The notes under the pieces are model-generated. The model saw only the letters and a list, made by a program, of their open reading frames with translations, made no database searches and was not told the origin of the DNA. Made by a program: the position numbers and the translations under genes. From NCBI GenBank assembly GCA_021647785.1, contig JAKIUC010000015.1, positions 1 to 64,000 on the forward strand: DNA of 64,000 nt, in the 5' to 3' direction. This DNA comes from Melioribacteraceae bacterium. Its GTDB lineage: Bacteria > Bacteroidota > Ignavibacteria > Ignavibacteriales > Melioribacteraceae. Position 1 is the stretch's first letter. Each line of letters opens with the position of its first letter. Of this stretch, positions 8,712 to 18,755 are shown piece after piece.

Positions 8712-9890
8712 CTAACCAAGCAATTCAAAAATTGAAGCAACCCCTTGTCCTCCGCCAATACATGCTGATACCATTCCATACTTTTTATCTCTTCTTCTTA
8801 ATTCATTTAGCATTGAAATAGTAAGTTTTGCTCCTGTGCAGCCTAAGGGATGCCCCAAAGCAATTGCTCCACCATTTACATTTAAAGTTTCCTGGTTTAA
8901 TCCAACTTCTCTAATAACTGATAAAGCTTGAGAAGCAAATGCTTCGTTCAACTCTATCAAATCTAAATCTTCAAGTTTCATATTTGCTTGCTTCAAGGCT
9001 TTAGGAATGGCAACGGTTGGACCAATGCCCATCACACGTGGGTCAACACCAGCAACAGCATACGAAATCATTCTTGCTTTAGGTTCCAAGTTTAATTCTT
9101 TAACCATCTTTTCAGACATTACCATTACAAATGCTGCACCATCCGATGTTTGCGATGAATTTCCAGCAGTTACAGTTCCACCAACTCTAAATACTGGTCT
9201 TAGTTTTGCAAGAGCTTCACGTGTTGTATCTTTTCTAGGACCCTCATCAACTTCAACTAACTTTGCTCTCGTTTTCTTTTTATCTCCATCTACATATACC
9301 TCGTTAATTTCAATTGGTACAATTTCATCTTTGAAATATCCTTTCTCAATTGCGTTTATTGCTTTCAAGTGGGAGTTAAATGCAAACTCATCTTGGTCTT
9401 CTCGCGATATTCCATAATCGTTAACTATTTCCTCAGCTGTAAGCCCCATTGCTAAATAAAATTCCGGATGCTCTGTTGCTATGTCATAATTAGCCGTAAA
9501 CTTCCAACCAATAGTAGGAACCAACGACATCGATTCTACTCCACCAGCAATAATACAATCGGCAATACCCATTTTTATTTTTGCAACTGCCATCGAAATT
9601 GTCTCTACACCAGATGCACAATACCTATTTATAGTAACACCAGGTACGTTTAAAGGAAGATCACTACGTAGTGAAATCATACGTCCCATTTGCATTCCCT
9701 GTTCTGCTTCGGGTACTGCATTTCCCACAATTATATCATCAACTCTTGAAGGATCTAATTCCGGAACTGATTTAAGAATATGATTAATAACTTTAGCAGC
9801 CAAATCATCTGGTCTGTAAAATTTGAAATTTCCGCGTGGAGCTTTCCCTATTGGGGAACGATAACCTGTTACAATATATGCTTCATTCAT
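8712..9890 (-). CDS. fadA: acetyl-CoA acyltransferase (thiolase)
   Basis: Last step of beta-oxidation: 3-ketoacyl-CoA plus CoA gives acetyl-CoA and a shortened acyl-CoA. The nucleophile Cys91 is in [12 protein letters not shown], the His of [16 protein letters not shown] is near 349, and the second Cys is in SACIGGGQG near 379, so all three catalytic residues are present. The length (392 aa) is standard. It lies 27 bp downstream of the hydroxyacyl-CoA dehydrogenase/hydratase gene on the same strand, so the two make the usual multienzyme pair. A biosynthetic acetoacetyl-CoA thiolase is possible in principle, but the context argues for degradation. Confidence 0.94.
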   Translation of the reverse strand: MNEAYIVTGYRSPIGKAPRGNFKFYRPDDLAAKVINHILKSVPELDPSRVDDIIVGNAVPEAEQGMQMGRMISLRSDLPLNVPGVTINRYCASGVETISMAVAKIKMGIADCIIAGGVESMSLVPTIGWKFTANYDIATEHPEFYLAMGLTAEEIVNDYGISREDQDEFAFNSHLKAINAIEKGYFKDEIVPIEINEVYVDGDKKKTRAKLVEVDEGPRKDTTREALAKLRPVFRVGGTVTAGNSSQTSDGAAFVMVMSEKMVKELNLEPKARMISYAVAGVDPRVMGIGPTVAIPKALKQANMKLEDLDLIELNEAFASQALSVIREVGLNQETLNVNGGAIALGHPLGCTGAKLTISMLNELRRRDKKYGMVSACIGGGQGVASIFELLG

Positions 9891-9917
9891 AATTCTTTAC
9901 TCTTAATTTTTTATAAA

Positions 9918-12341
9918 CTAATTTCTTAATGGTTTTCCAGTATTTAAAATACTTTGAATTCTTTCAAGCGTTTTCCTCTCACCGCATAAACTAAGAAAAG
10001 CTTCTCTTTCAAGATTTAGGAGGTATTGTTCAGAAACTAAAGATGGCTGCGATAAGTCTCCTCCGCATATTACACGAGCCAATTTTTCAGCAATTTTTTG
10101 ATCGTGTTGTGAAATATATCCGGCAAGTTTAAATGAATTTACTCCAATCAATAATGACCCTAATGCAGATTTCCCAAATACTTTTATATCCTTCCTCTCT
10201 ATCGGTTGGGTATAACCTTTTTCTGCCAATTCAACTACTGCTCTTTTCGCATCCGAAATTACTCTATTTGGATTGATTGTTATTGTGTCGTATCCTTTTC
10301 TTAAAAGTCCTAAATCATAAGCCTCGTATGCTGAAGTAGCAACGGATGCTTGACCAATTGTCAAAAACCTCTTTTGCAATTCCGGCAATCCAACTTCATC
10401 TTTTTCGTAAGTATCTGATGCACGTAAAGCCATCTCTTTAGTACCTCCGCCTGCTGGAATAACTCCAACCCCAACTTCTACAAGCCCAATGTAAGTCTCA
10501 GCAGAAGCTACAATCTGGTCTGCATGTAAGCATGTTTCGCAACCGCCGCCCAAAGCCATTCCATGCGGAGCAGCAACAACCGGAATACCCGAATAGCGAA
10601 TGCGCATCATAGTATTTTGAAATTGGCGAACCACAAATTCAAGTTCATCCCAATCTTGTTCAACGGAGAGCATTAGAATCATTGCAAGATTTGCACCGGC
10701 AGAAAAATGTTGTCCATCATTACCAAGCACTAATCCTCTAAAATCTTTTTCAGCTATATCGATAGCTTTGTTTATTCCTTCAATCACTTCGCCACCAATG
10801 GCATTCATCTTAGTTTGGAACTCAAGGTTCAAAACTCCATCTCCAATATCGTGAAGTGTAGTACCAGAATTTTTCCAAACTGGTTTGTTTGATCTTATAT
10901 TATCAAGAATTATAAAACTCTCTTTACCTACTATTTTTTTGTATGATTTTGAATTTAGATCATAGAATTTTTTAACTCCATTTTCTCCGTAGGAGTCTGC
11001 GACTATTGTGTAAAAGGATGTTATTCCATTCTCCAACATCTCTTTAACCCAAGCTGCCGGCTTGTGTCCAGCTTCTTCCATTTTGTTTGCAAACTTTTCA
11101 ACTCCGAGAATATCCCAAGTTTCAAATGGTCCTAACTCCCATCCAAAACCGGCACGCATTGCATCATCAACTTTGTAAAGCTCATCGGTTATTTCAGGAA
11201 TTCTATTGGATGAATAAGAAAAAATGTAATAAGATAGTTCTCTTAAAAAGTCTCCGGCTTTATCTTTAGCATAGTGCAGCGATTTTATTCCCTCCCCTAA
11301 ATTATCAATTACCTTTGCTGCACCAACAGAACCAAACTTTGCTTTTTTCTTTTCTCTATATTCAAAATTATCCGTATCTAAAGTTAAGATAACTCGTTCA
11401 CCTTTCTCATTTTTCGACTTTTTATAAAAGCCCTGTCCTGTTTTATCGCCAAGCCAATTCTTTTCAACTAACTTATTTACAAAATCCGGAATTACCATTA
11501 TTTCTCGTTGTTCATCATCCGGGCAGGAGTTATAATTGTTGGTCGCTACTTTTACCAATGTATCAATTCCAACAATATCACTTGTTCTAAAGGTTGCCGA
11601 TTTGGGTTTACCTGTTATTGGTCCTGTAAGGGAATCGACCTCTTCAATTGTTAAGTTCATCTCTTGCATCAACTTAAAAATTGCCATAATGCTGAACACA
11701 CCTATTCTATTGGCAATAAATGATGGAGTGTCTTTACACAAGACTGTGGTCTTTCCTAAAAAGAGGTCGCCATACTGCATTAAGAAATCAATCACGTCTT
11801 CTTTAGTTTTATCAGATGGAACAATTTCCAACAACTGTAAATATCTGGGAGGATTAAAAAAGTGCGTTCCACAAAAGTGTTCAATGAAATCATCACTTCT
11901 TCCTTCCAACATTGATTGAATGGGAATGCCCGAAGTGTTTGATGTGATTAAGGTTCCTGGCTTTCTAAATTTTTCAACAGTGTCAAAAACTAATTTCTTG
12001 ATTTTTAGATTTTCAACAACTACCTCTATTGTCCAATCGGAATCCTTTAGCCAATCCATATTGTCTTCAAAATTTCCAGTTCTTATTCTGGAAGTAAACG
12101 ACTTATGATAAATTGGTGAAGGCTTTGCTTTTAAAGTTGCTGCAAGATTTTCATCTGCAATTCTATTGCGTACTTGCACATCATTTAAAGTAAGCCCTTT
12201 ACTTTTCTCTTTTTCTGTTAGTTCTTTCGGTACAATATCAAGCAAAGATACTTCACAACCAATGTTTGCAAAATGAGATGCAATTCTTGACCCCATAACT
12301 CCGGAACCTAACACTACTACTTTTCTAATTATTCTTTTCAT
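9918..12341 (-). CDS. 3-hydroxyacyl-CoA dehydrogenase / enoyl-CoA hydratase fusion
   Basis: An 807-residue bifunctional enzyme for the middle two steps of beta-oxidation. The dehydrogenase is N-terminal: NAD-binding GSGVMGSRIASHFANIG at 12-28, a helical C-domain with TPSFIANRIG, and a second dehydrogenase C-domain near 390. The hydratase/crotonase domain is C-terminal, with SAGANLAMI near 550 and HGMALGGGCE forming the oxyanion hole. This order is that of FadN of Bacillus and is opposite to E. coli FadB. Residues around 440-450 (ADSYGENG) coincide with a copy of a genomic palindromic repeat (10985-11002), so a short peptide may have been inserted here. Confidence 0.93.
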   Translation of the reverse strand: MKRIIRKVVVLGSGVMGSRIASHFANIGCEVSLLDIVPKELTEKEKSKGLTLNDVQVRNRIADENLAATLKAKPSPIYHKSFTSRIRTGNFEDNMDWLKDSDWTIEVVVENLKIKKLVFDTVEKFRKPGTLITSNTSGIPIQSMLEGRSDDFIEHFCGTHFFNPPRYLQLLEIVPSDKTKEDVIDFLMQYGDLFLGKTTVLCKDTPSFIANRIGVFSIMAIFKLMQEMNLTIEEVDSLTGPITGKPKSATFRTSDIVGIDTLVKVATNNYNSCPDDEQREIMVIPDFVNKLVEKNWLGDKTGQGFYKKSKNEKGERVILTLDTDNFEYREKKKAKFGSVGAAKVIDNLGEGIKSLHYAKDKAGDFLRELSYYIFSYSSNRIPEITDELYKVDDAMRAGFGWELGPFETWDILGVEKFANKMEEAGHKPAAWVKEMLENGITSFYTIVADSYGENGVKKFYDLNSKSYKKIVGKESFIILDNIRSNKPVWKNSGTTLHDIGDGVLNLEFQTKMNAIGGEVIEGINKAIDIAEKDFRGLVLGNDGQHFSAGANLAMILMLSVEQDWDELEFVVRQFQNTMMRIRYSGIPVVAAPHGMALGGGCETCLHADQIVASAETYIGLVEVGVGVIPAGGGTKEMALRASDTYEKDEVGLPELQKRFLTIGQASVATSAYEAYDLGLLRKGYDTITINPNRVISDAKRAVVELAEKGYTQPIERKDIKVFGKSALGSLLIGVNSFKLAGYISQHDQKIAEKLARVICGGDLSQPSLVSEQYLLNLEREAFLSLCGERKTLERIQSILNTGKPLRN

Positions 12342-12562
12342 TGTTTGTTCAATTTAATTAATAAAATATTTTATGAAGTCTTTTAATAACCTACTTTGGC
12401 ATTCTGTTTTGAGTAGTTTCACTCTAATATTTGCTACTCTCGGGGGGCGTAGCGTATAAAATGGAACAAAATGAGTAATAAATACTATTCAAGAAATTAG
12501 AGTTGTTGCCGTTTTTAGGTTATGCAAAGCCTCCTTTATAATTATTCAGTTCAAATAATAAA

Positions 12563-14332
12563 TTAAGTACTTTCTTCAGCATACATTTCTTCAATCAAAT
12601 CTTCATACTTCTTTAATATTACTTTTCTTTTTACTTTTTGCGTAGGTGTTAATTCACCCGAATCTACTGACCATTCATCTACCAACAATCTGATATTTTT
12701 TATTTTCCTTGTTTTACCAAATTCCACATTCATCTCTTCAACCTCTTGCCAGATGCGTTCGTAAACACCTTCACAATTAATTATCTCCTCATTTGTTTCC
12801 ACATTGTGCCCTTTAATTTTGCACCAATTTTTCAAATATGGAAATGCAGGAATTATTAAAGCTGCTGGATATTTTCTGTTTTCACCAATAACCATAACTT
12901 GTTCAATAAAGAAAGACTCCTTCATTTTATTTTCAAGAGGTTGCGGTGCAATATACTTTCCGCCAGATGTTTTGAATATTTGTTTTAGTCTATCTGTAAT
13001 TTTAAGATATTCTCCATCAACAAATTCTCCAACATCACCAGTATGAAACCATCCATCTGCATCTATAGCTACACTATTCAATTCTGGTCTTTTGTAGTAG
13101 CCAATCATAATGTTAGGACCACGAGCAAGAATTTCTCCATTATCAGCAATTTTAATTTCAACATTGGGGATAACTGGTCCAACAGTTCCAAAACAGTATC
13201 CACCTTTTTCAAAGCGGTTATCTGTAAGCACAGGAGAGCATTCCGTCAATCCATAACCTTCTCTAACTGGTAACCCCGCAGCAGTAAAAATTCTACCAAG
13301 GCGTACTTGAAGGGCGGCAGCACCAACAATAATACCCTTAATATTTCCTCCCAAAGCTTCTCGCCACTTGCTAAAAACTAATTTACTGGCTATGCTCAAC
13401 TTAAAGTTATACCAAGAACTATTGTTTCCTTTATCATCAAAATCTAATCCAACATTTACTGCCCAGAAGAATATCATTTTTTTTAACCCGCTTAAACCTC
13501 TTCCTTTAGTAATTATTTTTTCGTAAACTTTTTCTAATAAGCGCGGTACGGTAATAAAGAAATCAGGTTTAACCTCTTTCAAATTGTCAACTATTTTTTC
13601 AAGACTTTCAGCATAATAGACTGATGTACCCACAAAGATGTAGAAGTAGATTGCTGTACGTTCAAAAATGTGACATAGTGGTAAGAAACTTAATGCTTTG
13701 TGAGTATAATTGTGAGGCATAGTTTTTTGAATTGATTGAGCATTACTAACAATATTTTTATGCGAAAGCATTACTCCTTTTTGACCACCAGTGGTACCCG
13801 AAGTATAAATAATTGTTGCAAGGTCAGTCTCTTTTACAGAGTCTTTAAGTTCCTGCAATTTGTTTGATAAAGATTCGTCTGAATCTTTTGTTAATTCACT
13901 CCAATGTTTTACATTCTCAATTTTGTTAAATGAATAAACATCCACTACACTTGGAGAGGTATTGAGAATACTTTTTACTTTTTCATAAATTTCTTCATCC
14001 GATACAAAAACCAATTTTACTTCAGCTTCATTAAATATAAACTCATATTCTTTTTCAGTAATGTTCGGATACATTGGAACACCAATTGCCTTTATTTGCA
14101 ATGCACCAAAATCTACGAAATTCCATTCAGGGCGGTTGTTAGAAATAATTGCAATTTTATCTCCAGGTTCAATTCCCATTTTTAACAGCCCCAAACTAAC
14201 TTTATCAATAATGTTCTGACACTCCTGAGAACTATATTTTTTCCATTCTCCATTTTCTTTACAGCAAATTGCATCTTCTTGCGGAAAGTTGTCAATTTGG
14301 TACGGCAAATAATCTAAAATTGTTTTAATCAT
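12563..14332 (-). CDS. long-chain fatty acid-CoA ligase (AMP-forming)
   Basis: Activates fatty acids to acyl-CoA with ATP. The ANL-superfamily signatures are present: P-loop TIIYTSGTTGGQKGVMLSH near 175-193, GYGLTECSP near 365, and YLKITDRLKQIFKTSGGKYI near 450. At 589 residues it matches the long-chain (FAA1-like) branch. It is the most upstream gene of the minus-strand beta-oxidation group and faces the divergent XRE regulator gene across 214 bp containing a 14-bp palindrome. It is therefore the most likely direct target of that regulator. Confidence 0.93.
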   Translation of the reverse strand: MIKTILDYLPYQIDNFPQEDAICCKENGEWKKYSSQECQNIIDKVSLGLLKMGIEPGDKIAIISNNRPEWNFVDFGALQIKAIGVPMYPNITEKEYEFIFNEAEVKLVFVSDEEIYEKVKSILNTSPSVVDVYSFNKIENVKHWSELTKDSDESLSNKLQELKDSVKETDLATIIYTSGTTGGQKGVMLSHKNIVSNAQSIQKTMPHNYTHKALSFLPLCHIFERTAIYFYIFVGTSVYYAESLEKIVDNLKEVKPDFFITVPRLLEKVYEKIITKGRGLSGLKKMIFFWAVNVGLDFDDKGNNSSWYNFKLSIASKLVFSKWREALGGNIKGIIVGAAALQVRLGRIFTAAGLPVREGYGLTECSPVLTDNRFEKGGYCFGTVGPVIPNVEIKIADNGEILARGPNIMIGYYKRPELNSVAIDADGWFHTGDVGEFVDGEYLKITDRLKQIFKTSGGKYIAPQPLENKMKESFFIEQVMVIGENRKYPAALIIPAFPYLKNWCKIKGHNVETNEEIINCEGVYERIWQEVEEMNVEFGKTRKIKNIRLLVDEWSVDSGELTPTQKVKRKVILKKYEDLIEEMYAEEST

Positions 14333-14447
14333 AAGAACCTCAATAGTAATTTGTACTAAAATTAGTTGGAGAAGTTAAAGCGATAATATTATTTTCACTT
14401 TTATATCAATAATGAAAGCAATATAAACATAGCGAAATGTTTTGTCA

Positions 14448-14461
14448 AGCGAATATTCGCT
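14448..14461. promoter_or_regulatory. 14-bp palindrome, probable operator of the XRE regulator
   Basis: AGCGAATATTCGCT is a perfect palindrome in the divergent gap between the acyl-CoA ligase and XRE regulator genes. A further TAGCGAA half-site begins about 19 bp upstream, at 14430. I found no second copy of the full palindrome in non-coding parts of the window. Its position between a fatty-acid gene and a RamB-type regulator makes it a good operator candidate; binding is inferred. Confidence 0.6.
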
Positions 14462-14546
14462 ATTAAAGAATCTTTGCTCTTTTTCGTTTTTTAATTTAAT
14501 TCTAATTATTTATATTGCTACTGCAAAAATTAAAACGGTTTAACAG

Positions 14547-16049
14547 TTGGAATTAAATAAAAGTAATATAAAATTAATTTTTGGCTTAAAGCTAAAACAA
14601 CTTCGACAATCAAGAAATTTATCCTTGTCAGAATTAGCGAATCATTCTTCACTTTCAGTTTCCTATTTAAATGAAATAGAGAGCGGAAAGAAGTATCCGA
14701 AATCTGAAAAAATATTAGCATTGGCGGAGGCATTGAGTGTTTCATACGATAATATTGTTTCAGTTAAATTAAATAAAAGTTTAGCACCAATTGGTGAGTT
14801 ATTAGACTCTAACATTCTTAAGCAATTACCTATTGACCACTATGGAATTGACATTAATAAACTGATTGCACTTCTCGCTAATGCCCCTATGCAGCTAAAC
14901 GCTATTGTTTCAACTATTATTGAAATTGCAAGAAGCTCTGAACAGAGCAGAAATATTTTCAGTAAAACTGCGTTAAGAATTTATAAAGAATTTAATGATA
15001 ATTATTTTTATGAATTAGAAAAGAGAGTTGAGAGATTTAGAGAAGAGAATAAACTTACTGATATAATTAAGATTGGCTCTAAAAAATTAATTGAATTACT
15101 TACAAACAATTTTAACTATAGTGTGAACACAAAAAACTTAAGTAATTACGATGAACTATTTCTGTTAAGAGGAGTTGTAAAAAGGGGAGCAGCTAACAAA
15201 ATATTTACGAATAAACTTTTATCTCAATCACAATTATCATTTATTCTTGGAAAGGAAATTGCATATAATTACTTAGAGATTACTGACCGAAGTTATCTCT
15301 ACCCTTCTTCTAATTTAGATTCATTCGAGCAATTATTGAACAACCTCAATGCTTCATATTTCTCTACTGCATTACTAATTCCTAAGGTTAACATAGAGGA
15401 AGACTTTGATAACTTTCTTAAATTAAAAAAATGGAACAATAAATTTTTATTGAATTTACTTAAAAAGTATCAGGTTACCTCTGAAATGTTGTTCCAACGA
15501 ATTTCAAATATAGCTCCCAAATATTTTCAAATAAATAAATTTTTCTTTTTACGATTTAATTGTGATGTAAACTCAGATAAATATGAACTCTCCAAAGAAC
15601 TTCATTTGAATACTCATCAAAACCCTGGCGGGTATCATAGTAACGAACATTATTGTAGAAGATGGATTTCAATTTGTGTAATTGAAGAATTAAAAAAGAA
15701 GCAAAAAGATAACCCCAATACTGAACAACATATAATAGGAATTCAGAAATCGAAGTTCATTAACTCGAACGATGAATATTTGAGTATCTCTATTGCAAAA
15801 TCTAGCAGAATTAAAAATGACGCATTCTCAAGCGTTACCATAGGATTTTTAGTTGACTCTGATTTAGAGAAAAAAATCAATTATTTAAATGACCCCAGAA
15901 TAAAAACAAGAGAAGTTAACGATACTTGTGAAAATTGCAATTTAACCAACTGTATGGAAAGGGTGGCAGAACCAATTACTGTGCAAACACAAGCTAAAAA
16001 AGAGAATATTAAATTGGCGATAGAGAAATTAATATCAGAGAGCAGTTAA
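14547..16049 (+). CDS. XRE-family regulator with RamB/ScfR-like C-terminal domains
   Basis: A 500-residue regulator with a helix-turn-helix at about 11-65 (LKLKQLRQSRNLSLSELANH, then SVSYLNEIESGKKYP). A long middle region and a C-terminal Cys cluster (CENCNLTNCMERVAEP) recall the IrrE-like plus DUF2083 architecture of RamB and other short-chain-acyl regulators. The IrrE-type HExxH motif is not intact: the matching position reads GKEIAYNYLE, so protease activity is unlikely and acyl-CoA sensing is more plausible. The start is a TTG with a weak ribosome site; no ATG exists in frame until deep in the protein. The gene is divergent from the beta-oxidation genes, which it probably controls. Confidence 0.82.
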   Translation: MELNKSNIKLIFGLKLKQLRQSRNLSLSELANHSSLSVSYLNEIESGKKYPKSEKILALAEALSVSYDNIVSVKLNKSLAPIGELLDSNILKQLPIDHYGIDINKLIALLANAPMQLNAIVSTIIEIARSSEQSRNIFSKTALRIYKEFNDNYFYELEKRVERFREENKLTDIIKIGSKKLIELLTNNFNYSVNTKNLSNYDELFLLRGVVKRGAANKIFTNKLLSQSQLSFILGKEIAYNYLEITDRSYLYPSSNLDSFEQLLNNLNASYFSTALLIPKVNIEEDFDNFLKLKKWNNKFLLNLLKKYQVTSEMLFQRISNIAPKYFQINKFFFLRFNCDVNSDKYELSKELHLNTHQNPGGYHSNEHYCRRWISICVIEELKKKQKDNPNTEQHIIGIQKSKFINSNDEYLSISIAKSSRIKNDAFSSVTIGFLVDSDLEKKINYLNDPRIKTREVNDTCENCNLTNCMERVAEPITVQTQAKKENIKLAIEKLISESS

Positions 16050-16060
16050 GCTTTCATGAA

Positions 16061-17083
16061 TCAGTTTAAAACTTGAGACAATATTAGCACAGCTTTTTCG
16101 ATATCTTTATCAGTAACATCCATATGAGTAACAGCACGCACAACTCCAACTCCACCGTGTCCTAACAATAAGCCTTTCTCTTTTGATTTTACAATTACCT
16201 CTTCAACACTCATGGTTCGCGGTTTAAACATTAAAATATTTGTCTGTACAAGTAAAGTATCTATCTCCACTGATTCCATTTTTGCAATATTCTCTGCCAA
16301 TTCTTTTGCGTTTTTGTGGTCTTCCGATAATCTGCTGAAATTATTTTCAATTGCGTAAAGTCCAGCAGCAGCAAGTATTCCAATCTGCCGCATACCTCCG
16401 CCCCAGCCTTTACGCACACGAAATGCTTCTTCAATCATTTCTTTTTCACCAAGTATAATTGAACCAACAGGCGAACCAAGTCCTTTAGAGAGACATACTG
16501 AAACTGTATCAAAGTATGCAGAATATTCTGCAACCGATATTCCAGTAGCAACAGAAGCATTCCAAAGTCTTGCTCCGTCTAAGTGCATTTTAAGTCTATG
16601 CTTATCAGCCAATGTTTTCAAGGCTTTTATATTCTCAATTGGATGAACCACACCACCAGCAACATTATGCGTGTTTTCAACTTCAATCACTTTTGTGCGG
16701 GGCATGTAATACGCACTTATTGGACGAATTAAAGTCTCTACTTCTGCTGGAGTAATAACTCCATTTTGTCCATCAATTAAATTCATAGATAATCCACTAA
16801 GCATTGCTGGAGAACCAGATTCATACAGAAATATGTGTGCATTTTTGTCGCAAATAATTTCATCACCAGGTTGTGTTAATACATTCAAGCAAAGTTGATT
16901 TCCCATCACTCCACTTGGTACAAAGAGTGCGTCTTCTTTGCCAAATAACTCCGCACAATATTTTTGTAATCTATTTGCAGTCGGGTCTTCTCTATAAACA
17001 TCATCACCAACTTCTGCATTCACCATTACGTTCCGCATCTCTTTGCTTGGTTTTGTTACTGTGTCACTGCGTAGGTCAATCAT
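16061..17083 (-). CDS. ltaA: low-specificity L-threonine aldolase
   Basis: A PLP enzyme that cleaves L-threonine or allo-threonine to glycine and acetaldehyde. It opens with MIDLRSDTVTKPSKEM, the family hallmark. VGDDVYREDPTANRLQ and HLDGARLWNAS follow, and the Schiff-base Lys is in CLSKGLGSPVGS. I start it at the ATG at 17083, which has an AAAGGAAAG site and gives 340 residues. The frame extends nine codons further, but those would lie inside lnt without helping the fold. The start overlaps the lnt stop by 8 bp, so translation is probably coupled. Confidence 0.92.
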   Translation of the reverse strand: MIDLRSDTVTKPSKEMRNVMVNAEVGDDVYREDPTANRLQKYCAELFGKEDALFVPSGVMGNQLCLNVLTQPGDEIICDKNAHIFLYESGSPAMLSGLSMNLIDGQNGVITPAEVETLIRPISAYYMPRTKVIEVENTHNVAGGVVHPIENIKALKTLADKHRLKMHLDGARLWNASVATGISVAEYSAYFDTVSVCLSKGLGSPVGSIILGEKEMIEEAFRVRKGWGGGMRQIGILAAAGLYAIENNFSRLSEDHKNAKELAENIAKMESVEIDTLLVQTNILMFKPRTMSVEEVIVKSKEKGLLLGHGGVGVVRAVTHMDVTDKDIEKAVLILSQVLN

Positions 17084-18755
17084 TATCTTTCCTTTTAATT
17101 CTCCTAACAACGCTCAATAGAACAATAACAATAGATATTCCTGATGCACCAATTGGTATCAACCAAGGATGCTTTGTATAAAAAGTTAATTTGCTATTTA
17201 AAGGAACATCAACAACGAGATAACCCCTTGTAAACATTGCGGTTTCTGATATTGTTCGTCCAAGCGGATCTATTAAGCAGCTAATACCTCCATTGGCTGC
17301 ACGCACAACCGAGCGTTTGTTTTCCGCTGCTCGTATCACACTTATCTCTTTGTGCTGATAAGGTCCGCTTGTATCACCGTACCAGCTATCGTTAGTAACA
17401 ACAGCAATTAACTCCGCACCCTTCTTAACAAAGATTGATGTAAAGATTGGATAGATTGATTCAATGCAAACAAGTCCAGCTATTTTAATAATCTTTTCCT
17501 CTGCCCCAATCTTCGCCTCTGCCTTTACCTTCACATTTGCCTTGAACACCGTTGTATCCCGCCCGGTATTCCAACCGGATATTCCAACATTCCATTTTAT
17601 CCAATCACCAAGAAATGGAAGTTCATCAACAAGCGGAACTTTTTCACCAAAAGGTACGAGTTTTATTTTCCCGTACTTTTGTACATCTCTACTGTTGGGA
17701 TTAAAAAGTAAAATTGAATTATATGATGTGTACATTGTTTCACCATCGCTAAGTGGTTTTGCATCTTTTGGGGCTTCGGCAACATTGTAATAATAAGTTG
17801 CATCAGGCATTCCAGTTAGAATTGCCACATTAGTTGTATCAACAAATTTGTGAATTCTGTTTGCTTCGTTAGAATATCCGCCAGCAAGTAAATAGACTGG
17901 TAATGCAGTCTCTGGCCAAATAATTATTTCTGAACCTTCATTTATTGCTTTTAGACTTAAGGAAAAGTATGAATCAATTTTTTCATTTAAGTTTCCATCG
18001 CTCCATTTTTCATTTGGGTCAATGTTGGGTTGGATTAACCCGATTTTAACATTTCCATCTTGCGGAGAGAAGCTAACAATTTTATAATTACCATAAATAA
18101 TTGGGGCTATAATAATTACAGCAAATATTGCGAGAGCTGTTTTGTTTATTACTTTGTTAGAAAACAAATCATTTTTAAATTGATAAACAAATACATTTGC
18201 AAATAGAATTAATATTGAAAGTCCATAAACCCCAATGATATCAGCAATTTGAATATAGCTTGTAAAATAGGAAAGTGAATTTCCGAGTGTGAGCCAAGGG
18301 AATTTAAAATCTGTTAAACTATAAACAAATTCAAACGATACCCAAAAGAGCGGGAAAAGAAATAGTGCTAAATTTTTGTTTACATATTTCTTTGTTAAAT
18401 AATAAAGTGTTGATGGAATTAAAAAAACAATTGGATTAAAAAAAAGCAATGTTGTTCCGGCAATCATCAAAAAAGTATCTGAGTTTGGAAGCCATCCCCC
18501 AACCCAATAGAGCGTAATTAAGTTAAAAATAAATGCAGTAAAATATGTGAAACGATTTATCTCTGCCAGCCCTTCTCTTTTTTGGATTACAATAAAATAA
18601 GGAACAAAAGCTACAAAGACCAAGTATGGCAAGGGTATTGGAGGATAAGATAGCCCAACCATAACTCCACTTAATAATCCAAGAAGGAGTTCTTTTCTAA
18701 TTTCTTTTCTTCGTTCAGGTGTTTTAGGAATTCTATATTTATCAAAACAGCTCAA
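17076..18755 (-). CDS. lnt: apolipoprotein N-acyltransferase
   Basis: Adds the third acyl chain to lipoproteins in the inner membrane, consistent with the many lipoproteins here. The N-terminal half has about six to eight membrane segments. The C-terminal half is a nitrilase domain with the catalytic triad visible as Glu in IIWPETALP, Lys in KLVPFGEKVPL and Cys in GLVCIESIYP. A last membrane segment follows near residue 530. At 559 residues it is slightly longer than E. coli Lnt. It overlaps dedA by 4 bp and threonine aldolase by 8 bp, which marks a tight operon. Confidence 0.94.
   Translation of the reverse strand: MSCFDKYRIPKTPERRKEIRKELLLGLLSGVMVGLSYPPIPLPYLVFVAFVPYFIVIQKREGLAEINRFTYFTAFIFNLITLYWVGGWLPNSDTFLMIAGTTLLFFNPIVFLIPSTLYYLTKKYVNKNLALFLFPLFWVSFEFVYSLTDFKFPWLTLGNSLSYFTSYIQIADIIGVYGLSILILFANVFVYQFKNDLFSNKVINKTALAIFAVIIIAPIIYGNYKIVSFSPQDGNVKIGLIQPNIDPNEKWSDGNLNEKIDSYFSLSLKAINEGSEIIIWPETALPVYLLAGGYSNEANRIHKFVDTTNVAILTGMPDATYYYNVAEAPKDAKPLSDGETMYTSYNSILLFNPNSRDVQKYGKIKLVPFGEKVPLVDELPFLGDWIKWNVGISGWNTGRDTTVFKANVKVKAEAKIGAEEKIIKIAGLVCIESIYPIFTSIFVKKGAELIAVVTNDSWYGDTSGPYQHKEISVIRAAENKRSVVRAANGGISCLIDPLGRTISETAMFTRGYLVVDVPLNSKLTFYTKHPWLIPIGASGISIVIVLLSVVRRIKRKDND

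Noticed and set aside
11085-11100. GTTTGCAAAC palindrome as a RamB-type operator
   Set aside because: It lies deep inside the coding sequence of the beta-oxidation fusion enzyme, far from any promoter, so it is probably chance.
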